From assembly GCA_947625285.1 (NCBI GenBank), contig CANQNS010000004.1, positions 1-64,000 on the forward strand: a stretch of DNA of 64,000 nt. The letters run 5' to 3'. The stretch comes from an uncultured Oscillospiraceae bacterium (GTDB lineage: Bacteria; Bacillota; Clostridia; Oscillospirales; Oscillospiraceae). This document shows, one piece after another, positions 27,837 through 35,851 of the stretch. Positions within the stretch are counted from its first letter, which is position 1. Every line of letters starts with the position of its first letter. The notes under the pieces were generated by a model that saw nothing but the letters and a program-made list of their open reading frames with translations, searched no databases and was not told the DNA's origin. The position numbers were made by a program, and so were the translations under genes.

Positions 27837-29426
27837 ATGAGAAAGCACCTGGCGTTTGTATTGGTCCTGGCTATGTTCATGAGCCTGGCGGCCATCCCGG
27901 CCTATGCCGCGGAGGAGGAGAAGGTCCTGAACCTGGCCGCCGAGAGCGACATCCTGACGATGGACGTGGCCCTGACAACGGACGACTACTTCATCCCCCA
28001 CAACGTTTTCGACCGGCTTTTTGAGATCAAGGTCCAGCCGGACGGCTCCACGGAGATCGTCCCCTCCCTGGTGGCGGACTACAGCGTGTCCGAGGACGGC
28101 CTGACCTACACCTTCAAGCTGGTGGAGGGCGTGACCTTCTCCAACGGCGAGGCTCTGACCGCCTCCGATGTGAAGTACACCTTCGAGCATCTGCTGACGG
28201 TCCCCGGCGCCTGCAACTACGACATCGCCCAGGAGGTGGCGGGCGCTCAGGCCCTGCTGGACGGCGAGGCGGAGGAGCTGGAGGGCATCGTGGTGGAGGA
28301 CGACTATAACTTCACCCTGACCCTGGAGGCTGCCAACGCCGGCTATCTGGCGGAGCTGACCTCCCCTGCCATGAGCATCATCGACAAGGAGACCGTGGAG
28401 AGCGTGGACGGCTTCGGCATGGAGCCCGCCGACACCATCGGCTCCGGCCCGTACATCGTCAGCGAGTGGGTCCCCAACGACCACTTCACCCTGACCCGCA
28501 ACGAGAACTACTGGGGCGAGGCCCCTGACGCGGACGTGGTAGTCATGAACGTGGTGCCCGACGCCAACACCCAGAACCTGATGTTCCAGAGCGGCGAGCT
28601 GGACATCATCGACCTGGACGCGCTGGACGCCTCCATCATCGACAGCGTCTACAAGACCACCTACGCCGACTCCATCGTTCCCGGCTACCGGGTGGGCGTG
28701 ACCTTCATGAGCATGAACGAGAACAACGAGTTCTTGTCCGACGTGAACGTGCGTAAGGCCGTGCAGATGGCCATCGACCGCCAGGGCCTGCTGGACAACT
28801 TCTACGGCGGCGACGGCATCATCCAAAACGGCATGATCGCCACCGGCGTCTGGGGCCACAACGAGGACCTGGAGCCCATCGTCTACGACCCCGAGGGGGC
28901 CAAAGCCCTGCTGGCGGAAGCCGGCTATGAGGAGGGCGAGATCTCCTTCGAGTTCTCTCTGGACTCCTCCAGCGGCGACACCACCGCCATGGTGTACCAG
29001 CAGATCGCCCAGGACCTGGCCGCCGTGGGCATCAATGTGGACATCGTAAGCTATGACGAGTCCGCCTGGCTGGACTTCCGCCGCACGGAAGAGATGCCCG
29101 CCTTCATCGGCACCTGGACCATGGACTACAACGACCCCGCCAACATCCTGGGCACCTTCTTCTCCAACAGCACCTCCGGCCGGAGCCTGAACTACGCCGA
29201 TCAGGAGATCAAGGACCGGGTGGACGCTGCCTCCTCCATCATGGACGATGACGAGCGCATGGCGGAATACCAGGCCATCGAGGAGGCCATCGTGGTGGAG
29301 GACGCCGCCGTGGTGCCTCTGTACGAGCGGGCGCACCTGTTCTGCATCGGCGAGAAGGTGGAGTCCTTCGTGCCCCACTGGGCCGGCTTCTCCAACTTCT
29401 TCGTCCGGGACGTGGAAATGAAGTGA
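27837..29426 (+). CDS. oligopeptide ABC transporter substrate-binding protein
   Basis: Family 5 (SBP_bac_5) extracellular receptor for peptides or similar ligands, feeding the permease and ATPase genes that follow. A clear signal peptide MRKHLAFVLVLAMFMSLAAI ends at AYA-AEEE. This looks like a signal-peptidase-I site. There is no lipobox cysteine, although Gram-positive receptors are normally lipoproteins, so retention at the cell surface is unexplained. The mature part (about 505 aa) has the family pattern FNPFT-like opening, LVADYSVSEDGLTYTFKL and a C-terminal YERAHLF segment. I start at MRKHLAF with AAGGAGG upstream, 39 codons into the track ORF. Substrate is not predictable. Confidence 0.9.
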   Translation: MRKHLAFVLVLAMFMSLAAIPAYAAEEEKVLNLAAESDILTMDVALTTDDYFIPHNVFDRLFEIKVQPDGSTEIVPSLVADYSVSEDGLTYTFKLVEGVTFSNGEALTASDVKYTFEHLLTVPGACNYDIAQEVAGAQALLDGEAEELEGIVVEDDYNFTLTLEAANAGYLAELTSPAMSIIDKETVESVDGFGMEPADTIGSGPYIVSEWVPNDHFTLTRNENYWGEAPDADVVVMNVVPDANTQNLMFQSGELDIIDLDALDASIIDSVYKTTYADSIVPGYRVGVTFMSMNENNEFLSDVNVRKAVQMAIDRQGLLDNFYGGDGIIQNGMIATGVWGHNEDLEPIVYDPEGAKALLAEAGYEEGEISFEFSLDSSSGDTTAMVYQQIAQDLAAVGINVDIVSYDESAWLDFRRTEEMPAFIGTWTMDYNDPANILGTFFSNSTSGRSLNYADQEIKDRVDAASSIMDDDERMAEYQAIEEAIVVEDAAVVPLYERAHLFCIGEKVESFVPHWAGFSNFFVRDVEMK

Positions 29427-29428
29427 TG

Positions 29429-29495
29429 TTGACAGCGGCCCCCATGATAATATAAAATGTATGATTGGGCGCAGGAGTAGACCCCTGCGCCCAAT
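29429..29495 (+). promoter_or_regulatory. internal promoter followed by a start-site hairpin
   Basis: Three bases after the binding-protein stop, TTGACA (29429-29434) and TATAAA (29451-29456) are 16 bp apart. A 12-bp perfect stem ATTGGGCGCAGG/CCTGCGCCCAAT (29464-29495) begins at the predicted transcription start. The hairpin could protect the new transcript's 5' end or partly terminate read-through from the receptor gene. Confidence 0.5.
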
Positions 29496-29532
29496 TTCGT
29501 CAATGCCCGCATCGACGAAAGGAAGTGACCCT

Positions 29533-30465
29533 ATGAGTACGCTCAAAAGCATAATCCGGCGCGTCATAAGCTCCATCCCGGTCCTGATCGGGGTGGTCCT
29601 GGTCATATATCTGATATTGCGCATCCTGCCGGGCAACGCCATCCTGACTATGATGGGCGAGCACGCCCGGGAGGACGTGGTCCAGCAGATATCCGCCGAG
29701 CTTGGGCTGGACAAGCCCTGGTATGTGCAGTTCTGGGTGTACGTCACGGGCCTTTTCACCGGCGATATGGGCACCAGCATCAAGTACCACAAGCCGGTGT
29801 CGGAGCTGATCGCCGCCTACTTCCCCGTTACCATCAAGCTGTCGGTGATGGCGGCGTTGGTGGCCTGGGCCGTGGGCATCCTGTGCGGGGTGATCTCCGC
29901 CATGCGTAAGGACCGGCTGGCGGACCGGCTGGGCATGGGCTTTTCCCTGCTGGGCATCTCCGTGCCGGTGTTCATGACCGCCATGGTGCTGCAATATCTG
30001 CTGGCCTACAAGCTGAAGTGGTTTCCCATCCAGGGCACCAAGGAGGGCCTTGTCTGCTATGTGCTGCCCGCCATCGCGCTGGGCTGGAGCAGCGCGGGCT
30101 CCGTGGCCCGGCTCACCCGCTCCACCTTGCTGGAGGTCATGGGCTCCGACTACATAGACACGGCCCGGGCCAAGGGCCGGAGCGTACCGGGCGCGGTGGT
30201 GTTCCACGCGCTGCGAAACGCCATGATCCCGGTGATCACGGTCATGGCTATCCAGATCTCCTCCCTGCTGTCCGGCGCGGTGATAACGGAGACCATCTTC
30301 TCCCTGCCGGGCATCGGGCGGCTGTGCATCGACGCCATCTCCGGCCGGGACGTGCCGCTTTTGCAGGGCTCGGTGATCTTCGCCACGGTCCTGGTGATCG
30401 CCGGGAACCTGGTAGCGGACTGCCTGTACAGCGTGCTGGACCCCCGGATACGGAAGGAGGGCTGA
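29533..30465 (+). CDS. peptide ABC transporter permease (DppB/OppB type)
   Basis: First membrane subunit of the peptide importer. Six membrane segments are visible, starting with the typical N-terminal RRVISSIPVLIGVVLVIYLILRILPGN. The EAA-type cytoplasmic loop DYIDTARAKGRSVPGAVVFHALRNAMIPV contacts the ATPases. I start at MSTLKSIIRR (24 codons into the track ORF) with GGAAGTGACCCT upstream. 310 aa, normal. It is followed after 1 bp by the second permease. Confidence 0.92.
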   Translation: MSTLKSIIRRVISSIPVLIGVVLVIYLILRILPGNAILTMMGEHAREDVVQQISAELGLDKPWYVQFWVYVTGLFTGDMGTSIKYHKPVSELIAAYFPVTIKLSVMAALVAWAVGILCGVISAMRKDRLADRLGMGFSLLGISVPVFMTAMVLQYLLAYKLKWFPIQGTKEGLVCYVLPAIALGWSSAGSVARLTRSTLLEVMGSDYIDTARAKGRSVPGAVVFHALRNAMIPVITVMAIQISSLLSGAVITETIFSLPGIGRLCIDAISGRDVPLLQGSVIFATVLVIAGNLVADCLYSVLDPRIRKEG

Positions 30466-30466
30466 C

Positions 30467-31375
30467 ATGGCGTTATTCAGAAAAAAGACCGACGTCATAT
30501 CCGCCGACCTTGCCAGCCAGATCGGGGAGAGCGAGGGCCTTGGCGTGCAGCTGCGGCGCATGGCCCGGAAAAACAAGCTGGCGGTGGCCTCCGCCGTTTT
30601 CCTGGCGCTGCTCATATTGGCGGCTGTTTTCGTACCGCTCCTGTCGCCCTATGACGCGGTGAACGGCGACGCCTCCATCCGCCTGCAGGCCCCCACCGCC
30701 GCCCACTGGCTGGGCACGGACGAGATGGGCCGGGACGTGCTGACCCGGCTTTTATACGGCGCCCGCATCTCTCTGGCGGTGGGCGTGGTGCCCACGCTGA
30801 TCTCCATGGTGATCGGCGTGGCCCTGGGTGTCGTGGCGGGCTACGCCGGCGGCAAGACGGACTATATCATCATGCGCCTGGCGGACGTGATGCTGGCGTT
30901 CCCCTCCCTGCTGCTGGCTATGGTCATCATGTACACCCTGGGCGACGGGGTCATGAACATCTTCCTGGCCCTGGCGTTGGTGGGCTGGGCCAGCGTGGCC
31001 CGGGTGGCCCGCTCGGAGACCATCTCTCTGAAAGAAACAGAGTACGTCCAGGCGGCCAGGAGCATCGGCGTCAGCCCCGGACGGATCATCCTCCGGCACA
31101 TCCTGCCCAACTGCCTGCCCGCGCTGATCGTGCTGTTCACGCTGAACATCCCCTCCGCCATATTGTCGGAGAGCTCTCTGAGCTTTTTGGGCGTGGGCGT
31201 CAAGCTGCCCAACTCCTCCTGGGGGCTGATGGTGAATATGGGCCGGCAGTTCCTGTATAACGCCCCCTGGATCAGCCTGGCCCCCAGCGCGGCCATCATG
31301 CTGGTGGTGCTCAGCTGCAACTTCCTGGGCGACGGCCTCCGGGACGCTTTGGACCCCCATCTGAACAACGAGTGA
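30467..31375 (+). CDS. peptide ABC transporter permease (DppC/OppC type)
   Basis: Second membrane subunit. It has an N-terminal cytoplasmic segment, a first membrane helix (about 45-65), the OppC_N-like LSPYD and TDEMGRDVLTRLLYGARISL block, and the EAA loop EYVQAARSIGVSPGRIILRHILPN. Five further membrane helices are visible. 302 aa, normal. The ATP-binding genes follow directly. Confidence 0.93.
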   Translation: MALFRKKTDVISADLASQIGESEGLGVQLRRMARKNKLAVASAVFLALLILAAVFVPLLSPYDAVNGDASIRLQAPTAAHWLGTDEMGRDVLTRLLYGARISLAVGVVPTLISMVIGVALGVVAGYAGGKTDYIIMRLADVMLAFPSLLLAMVIMYTLGDGVMNIFLALALVGWASVARVARSETISLKETEYVQAARSIGVSPGRIILRHILPNCLPALIVLFTLNIPSAILSESSLSFLGVGVKLPNSSWGLMVNMGRQFLYNAPWISLAPSAAIMLVVLSCNFLGDGLRDALDPHLNNE

Positions 31376-31382
31376 GGACCCT

Positions 31383-32354
31383 ATGGACGAATATACGCTG
31401 AAAATCGAACACCTGTCCTCCGGCTTTTTCACGGAGCGGGGCTACGTCCCCGCGGTGGACGACGTATCGCTGACTATCGGCAAGGGCCAGGTGGTGGGCG
31501 TGGTGGGCGAATCCGGCTGCGGCAAGAGCATGATCGCCCGGTCCGTCATGGGGCTTTTGAAGTACCCCGGCCGCATCACCGGCGGCTCCATCGCCCTGGC
31601 GGGCCGGGAGCTCACCGGCCTGACCGACCGGCAGCTTCAGCCCATCCGGGGCCGGGATATGGCTATGATCTTCCAGGAGCCCATGACAAGCCTGAACCCG
31701 GTGGTCCCCGTGGGCAGGCAGATGCGGGAAGCCCTGCTGCTGCATGAGGATATGTCCCGGGCCGCCGCCAGGGAGGAAGTCATCCGCATGCTGTCCCACG
31801 TGGGCATATCGGAGCCGGAGAAGCGGTACAACGCCTATCCCCATGAGCTGTCCGGCGGCCTTCGCCAGCGGGTGATGATCGCCATGGCTATGATCTGCAA
31901 GCCCAAGCTGCTGATCGCGGACGAACCCACCACGGCTCTGGACGTTACCATCGAGGCGCAGATCCTGCGGCTCATCCGGGACCTGAGCCGGGAGACGGGC
32001 ATGAGCGTGCTGCTCATCAGCCACAACCTGGGCGTGATCGCCCAGATGTGCGACAAGGTATATGTGATGTACGCCGGCAGGATCGTGGAGCAGGCGGACG
32101 CGCTGACGCTGTTCGACCGGTGCGCCCACCCCTATACCCGGGGCCTCATGGACTCGGTGATCCGGCTGGACGCCAGTCCCCGGCGGCTGCCGGCCATCGG
32201 CGGCGTGGTGCCGAATCTGCTGCGCCTGCCGGCGGGCTGCGCCTTCGCGCCCCGATGCCCCCACGCCGGGGAGAAATGCCGGGCGGAACGGCCGGAGCTG
32301 GACCAGATCGGTCCGGGCCACTGGTGCCGGTGCTTTGAAGGGAGGCGGAGCTGA
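31383..32354 (+). CDS. peptide ABC transporter ATP-binding protein (DppD/OppD type)
   Basis: Cytoplasmic ATPase of the importer. Walker A GESGCGKS (about 42-49), Q-loop [10 protein letters not shown], signature LSGGLRQR, Walker [13 protein letters not shown] and the H-loop in SHNLG are all intact. The C-terminal oligo_HPY extension has the Cys-rich [14 protein letters not shown] pattern. It pairs as a heterodimer with the next gene, which overlaps it by 1 nt. Confidence 0.94.
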   Translation: MDEYTLKIEHLSSGFFTERGYVPAVDDVSLTIGKGQVVGVVGESGCGKSMIARSVMGLLKYPGRITGGSIALAGRELTGLTDRQLQPIRGRDMAMIFQEPMTSLNPVVPVGRQMREALLLHEDMSRAAAREEVIRMLSHVGISEPEKRYNAYPHELSGGLRQRVMIAMAMICKPKLLIADEPTTALDVTIEAQILRLIRDLSRETGMSVLLISHNLGVIAQMCDKVYVMYAGRIVEQADALTLFDRCAHPYTRGLMDSVIRLDASPRRLPAIGGVVPNLLRLPAGCAFAPRCPHAGEKCRAERPELDQIGPGHWCRCFEGRRS

Positions 32355-33316
32355 TGGCGGAGCAGATCCTGCTGGAAGCCCGGGGGCTGGTGAAGGAATT
32401 TCCCGCCAAGGGCCGGCGGAAGGTCCATGCGGTGTCCGATGTGGACCTGACGATCCGCGCCGGGGAGACCCTGGCCCTGGTGGGCGAATCCGGCTGCGGC
32501 AAGAGCACCCTGGGCCGGACCCTGATCGGCCTCATCCCCCCCACCGCCGGGACCGTGACCTTCCAGGGCGTCGATCTGACGGCCCTGAGCCAAAGGGAGC
32601 TGGCACCCTACCGGCGGCAGATGCAGTTGATCTTCCAGGACCCCTACGCCTCCCTGGACCCCCGCATGACGGTCCGGGACATCGTGGCGGAGCCGCTGGT
32701 GACATATGGGGTCTGCCCGGACCGGGCGGCCACCACCCAGCGGGTCCGAGAGCTCTTGGACGCGGTGGGCATCCCGGAGGAGTTTCTGTACCGCTATCCG
32801 CACCAGTTCTCCGGCGGCCAGCGGCAGCGCATCGGCATCGCCCGGGCCATTGCCCTGCGGCCCAGGCTGATCGTGTGCGACGAGCCGGTGTCGGCCCTGG
32901 ACGTGTCTGTCCAGAGCCAGATATTGAATCTCTTGAAGGACCTGCAGGAGCGGTTCGCGCTGACTTATCTGTTCATCAGCCACGACCTGAGCGTGGTGCG
33001 GTTCATGGCTGACCGGGTGGCGGTGATGTTCCTGGGCCGGCTTTGCGAGATCGGCGGCGGGGCCGACGTGTACGCCCACCCCCTGCACCCATACACCCGC
33101 TTTCTGCTGGAGGCCATCCCCCGGGCGGACCCCCGCCTCCGGGACGACAGCCGCGCCATCCTCCAGGGGGAGATACCCAGCCCCATCGACCCTCCCGCCG
33201 GCTGCCGGTTCCACACCCGCTGTCCCTATGCCACGGACCGCTGCCGGACCGAAACGCCGGCCCTGCGTCCGCTGGAGGACCGGCTGGTGGCCTGTCACCG
33301 GGCGGAGGAGCTGTGA
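32354..33316 (+). CDS. peptide ABC transporter ATP-binding protein (DppF/OppF type)
   Basis: Second ATPase. It has Walker [23 protein letters not shown], signature FSGGQRQR, Walker [14 protein letters not shown]-loop SHDLS, and an oligo_HPY tail ending with the [14 protein letters not shown] cysteine cluster. 320 aa, normal. Its stop overlaps the start of the sugar transferase by one base. Confidence 0.94.
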   Translation: MAEQILLEARGLVKEFPAKGRRKVHAVSDVDLTIRAGETLALVGESGCGKSTLGRTLIGLIPPTAGTVTFQGVDLTALSQRELAPYRRQMQLIFQDPYASLDPRMTVRDIVAEPLVTYGVCPDRAATTQRVRELLDAVGIPEEFLYRYPHQFSGGQRQRIGIARAIALRPRLIVCDEPVSALDVSVQSQILNLLKDLQERFALTYLFISHDLSVVRFMADRVAVMFLGRLCEIGGGADVYAHPLHPYTRFLLEAIPRADPRLRDDSRAILQGEIPSPIDPPAGCRFHTRCPYATDRCRTETPALRPLEDRLVACHRAEEL

Positions 33317-33888
33317 TGGCCCCCTATCGCCTGACGCCCCGCCAGGAGCGGTATCTGGCGTGGAAGCGGGCAATGGACGTGGCGCTGGCGGCGCTGCTGC
33401 TCGTTCTGCTGGCGATCCCCATGCTGATCGTCGCCCTGGCGGTGAAGCTGACCGGCCCCGGCGAGCCCGTGCTGTTCCGGCAGAAACGGCTGGGCCGGAA
33501 CGAGGAGCTTTTCACCCTGTATAAATTCCGCAGTATGTCCCATGGCCGGCGCGTCACCGGCCTGGGCCGGCTGTTGCGCACCACCAGCCTGGACGAGCTG
33601 CCCCAGCTCTTTCTGGTGCTGACCGGCCGGATGTCCCTTATCGGCCCCCGGCCCCTGGTGCCGGAGGAGAGCGATATCCGGCAGCTCCGGCGGCGGATGG
33701 GCGTGTACCAGCTTCGGCCCGGTCTTTCGGGTCTGGCCCAGGTCCACGGCCGGGACCGTCTGGACGCGGCGGCGAAGGCCGCTTACGACCAGGCATATCT
33801 GGAATCCCTCTGCTTCCGGCAGGACGTGTCCATCTTTCTTTTGACAGTGATAAAGGTCCTGGGCCGGGCGGATATCGAGAACAAATGA
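33316..33888 (+). CDS. small bacterial sugar transferase (phosphoglycosyl transferase)
   Basis: Monotopic polyprenol-phosphate phosphoglycosyl transferase of the WcaJ/PglC type. It transfers a sugar-1-phosphate to undecaprenyl phosphate to start a surface glycan. One membrane-associated helix (about 18-44), RQKRLGRNEELFTLYKFRSM and TSLDELPQLFLVLTGRMSLIGPRPL are diagnostic. At 190 aa it is compact: the stretch between FRSM and RLLRTTSLDELP is only about a dozen residues, where longer homologues carry about 30. The ATG overlaps the previous stop (TGATG), so it is translated with the peptide importer, an unusual partner. A strong hairpin follows. Confidence 0.88.
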   Translation: MAPYRLTPRQERYLAWKRAMDVALAALLLVLLAIPMLIVALAVKLTGPGEPVLFRQKRLGRNEELFTLYKFRSMSHGRRVTGLGRLLRTTSLDELPQLFLVLTGRMSLIGPRPLVPEESDIRQLRRRMGVYQLRPGLSGLAQVHGRDRLDAAAKAAYDQAYLESLCFRQDVSIFLLTVIKVLGRADIENK

Positions 33889-33897
33889 ACGCAAAAA

Positions 33898-33931
33898 AGA
33901 GCCGCCCCCGGAAAACTCCGGGGGCGGCTCT
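33898..33931. terminator. terminator between convergent genes
   Basis: 15-bp perfect stem AGAGCCGCCCCCGGA/TCCGGGGGCGGCTCT with an AAAC loop. On the minus strand it is followed by TTTTTT, ending the YegP-like gene. It also follows the plus-strand sugar transferase. Confidence 0.85.
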
Positions 33932-33952
33932 GGTATCTGATCGGAACAGGCG

Positions 33953-34330
33953 TCACTCCGCCTCGACGACGGGGGCCTCGGGGGCGTTGCGGCCGATGGA
34001 GGCGATGCCGTTTTTCGCGCTGCTCTTGGCCTTGTAGCCCTCGCTGACGGCGATGATCTCACCGTTGGTTGCCTTCAGGCGGAAGCGGAACTGGCCGCCC
34101 TTGTCCTTGTAAAGCTCATACTTGGGATGGGTCAGGGGCATATAGCCCTCCTTGGTCTGGTCCTCCACATGGGCGGCGCAGTTTTTGCGCACGCTCTCCA
34201 CGCCGGTCTTTGCCGCATCCGCGCTGGAATAGGTCTCGCCGCCGGTAGCGATGATCTGACCGTTGGTGGCGTAAAGGTTGAACACGTACTCTCCGTTCTT
34301 TGCCATCTTGACTTCAAATTTTGCTGCCAT
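33953..34330 (-). CDS. YegP-like DUF1508 double-domain protein
   Basis: Small soluble protein with two tandem DUF1508 units. The first (about 5-50) contains YVFNLYATNGQIIATGGETYSS; the second (about 65-112) contains FRFRLKATNGEIIAVSEGYKA. The two units are clearly homologous to each other. The biochemical function of this family is unknown to me. A short Ala/Pro/Glu tail follows. It is monocistronic, with its own promoter and terminator. Confidence 0.85.
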   Translation of the reverse strand: MAAKFEVKMAKNGEYVFNLYATNGQIIATGGETYSSADAAKTGVESVRKNCAAHVEDQTKEGYMPLTHPKYELYKDKGGQFRFRLKATNGEIIAVSEGYKAKSSAKNGIASIGRNAPEAPVVEAE

Positions 34331-34390
34331 GCGTAACTCCTTCTTTCTCTCAAAAATTTGGATAACGCTTCGGAAAACCTAACTGTGTAA

Positions 34391-34419
34391 AGTTTACACC
34401 ATATCTCGGAAAATTGCAA
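34391..34419 (-). promoter_or_regulatory. promoter of the YegP-like gene
   Basis: Minus strand TTGCAA (34414-34419), 17-bp spacer, TAAACT (34391-34396), preceded by TG as in extended -10 promoters. Confidence 0.6.
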
Positions 34420-34481
34420 GCAAAATTCGGTCACTTTCGACAAAATCACGAAAAATACTTCCCCGTCCCCGCCGCTGGTCT

Positions 34482-35603
34482 TTACGCCGTCCGCCTCCAG
34501 CAGTAGGCGGTGATGTACGGCGGCATGTTTTCATGGGCCTCGCCGCTGCCGGCCGCGCCGCTTCCGTAGGTCGTGTTCGGTGACGTTATGGAGTAGCCCT
34601 TGAAGTTGCCGGCGGAGCCGCCATTGTAGGCGTAGCTGGTCCCGCCAAAACAGTGATACGTATGGTTATGCGCCGGCATCTGCCCCAGGGTCAGCGTGAC
34701 CGCCGCCTCGCCGCCGGCCGCTCCAGCGGTGTAGGCGTCTCCCGCCGCCAGGACGAATACGTCTTTCACCCGCTCCCAGACCCCGCCGAACAGCGCGCCC
34801 GGATCTGTGTCCGCGTCGGACCAGTAATAGCTCCCCACCGGGTGAGCCAGCAGCAGCAGTTCCGATATGTCTTTGCATACGGCGTTGCCGCTCTCGTCAA
34901 ACCCCACCAACTGCTCCGCCGTACCGGCGAGCTTGTCCTGAACGACCACCTGGCCCTGCCGGCCATTGACGCTCTCCACGCCGCCAGACGGCCCCTGGGG
35001 GCCCATTTCCCCGGCGGGGCCGGCGGGTCCCTGCGGCCCTGCCGGACCGTGCGGCAGGCCAAAAGACAGGTGCAGATGGCCGTCTCTGTCCTGGGCCGTG
35101 ACCGTCGCCTCATCCGCTGCCGCCTCCGCGGAAACGGTCATGCCGCCCACATAGGCCGCCGCCTTGTTGGCCGCCTCCGCCGCCTCGGCCGCCTTTTCCG
35201 TGGCCTGGACCAGCACCAGAAATTCATCGGTGCTGGCGGCGCCGGACCCGCCGTGTCGCTTCTCCACCTGGATGTAGAACGTGGCGGTGGTCAGCACCTG
35301 CTCCCCCTCCACGATGGCGATCTCCGCCGCCACGTCGCCGGGGACCGCCAGCACCTGATCCGTCAGGGCAAAGGTGATCTTCCCGTCCTCGCCGATGGCC
35401 GCCGGGTCCATCACCCCGGTCTTGTCGGGCTTGGTGGCCCGGAATATGGCCTGGGCACTGGTGTGGTCCGGCTTCAGCGCCTCGCCGTTGGCGGTGATGG
35501 TCGCCACCAGCACCCGGCTCACGTTGTCGGCCTGCTTGGCGTTGATGTACTCGAACAGCGGCGCGTTGAAAATGTCCAGTGTTATCTCCTGTGTCAGCGT
35601 CAT
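34482..35603 (-). CDS. orphan phage-type tail fibre / baseplate protein
   Basis: 373-aa structural protein resembling phage receptor-binding or baseplate components. The N-terminal ~110 residues look like a BppU N-terminal domain (TLDIFNAPLFEYINAKQADN, then the AIFRATKPDKTGVMDPAA strand region). An Ala-rich helix (about 130-155) and a collagen-like run of about eight Gly-X-Y triplets (about 183-208, GPAGPQGPAGPAGEMGPQGP) follow. The C-terminal head (about 250-373) is tail-collar/Gp10-like: HPVGSYYWSDADTDPGALFGGVWERV, LGQMPAHNHTY and a final ENMPPYITAYCWRRTA. No other phage gene lies nearby. It has its own promoter, so it may be a domesticated adhesin or a remnant of a tailocin or prophage. 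Confidence 0.8.
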   Translation of the reverse strand: MTLTQEITLDIFNAPLFEYINAKQADNVSRVLVATITANGEALKPDHTSAQAIFRATKPDKTGVMDPAAIGEDGKITFALTDQVLAVPGDVAAEIAIVEGEQVLTTATFYIQVEKRHGGSGAASTDEFLVLVQATEKAAEAAEAANKAAAYVGGMTVSAEAAADEATVTAQDRDGHLHLSFGLPHGPAGPQGPAGPAGEMGPQGPSGGVESVNGRQGQVVVQDKLAGTAEQLVGFDESGNAVCKDISELLLLAHPVGSYYWSDADTDPGALFGGVWERVKDVFVLAAGDAYTAGAAGGEAAVTLTLGQMPAHNHTYHCFGGTSYAYNGGSAGNFKGYSITSPNTTYGSGAAGSGEAHENMPPYITAYCWRRTA

Positions 35604-35672
35604 AATGACCCTCCTGTCGTCATTGATCTATTTGCATCCTCTCCGGCCTTTCGCGGCCGGCCATAGCAAAGC

Positions 35673-35694
35673 CCCGGCGGGCAGGCCCGCCGGG
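35673..35694 (-). promoter_or_regulatory. GC-rich leader hairpin before the tail-fibre gene
   Basis: 10-bp perfect stem CCCGGCGGGC/GCCCGCCGGG with a 2-nt loop between the promoter and the gene. A second GGCCGG-rich hairpin follows at about 35644-35663. They could attenuate transcription; the T-run after the stem is weak on the minus strand. Confidence 0.45.
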
Positions 35695-35711
35695 ACTTTT
35701 ACAGCACATGC

Positions 35712-35740
35712 AATATAGCACCGCCAAAGGCGGCCGTCAA
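35712..35740 (-). promoter_or_regulatory. promoter of the tail-fibre gene with palindromic spacer
   Basis: Minus strand TTGACG (35735-35740), 17-bp spacer, TATATT (35712-35717). The spacer contains the inverted repeat CCGCC-TTT-GGCGG, a plausible repressor operator. Confidence 0.65.
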
Positions 35741-35804
35741 GTCTCATTATTTTCTCTCCCCCGCCTCCGCTGCGGGCCGGGATGGTTCACACCCGCCACA
35801 CAAA

Positions 35805-35837
35805 GACCCGCCCGGAAACGCGTGTTTCCGGGCGGTC
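35805..35837 (-). terminator. terminator of the transporter/partner-switch operon
   Basis: 12-bp stem CCGCCCGGAAAC/GTTTCCGGGCGG with a 4-nt loop. On the minus strand it is followed by TCTTTGTG, just after the last NCS2 gene. Confidence 0.7.
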
Positions 35838-35851
35838 TGTTGCGCTGATGA

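Noticed and set aside
27690-29792. 700-aa minus-strand ORF opposite the peptide-binding protein
   Set aside because: It is antisense to a gene with a signal peptide, ribosome-binding site and family motifs. Its translation is low-complexity shadow text of GC-rich codons.
34482-35603. Intact prophage around the tail-fibre gene
   Set aside because: Neighbours are a YegP-like gene and transport genes. No terminase, portal, capsid, integrase or lysis genes are visible.
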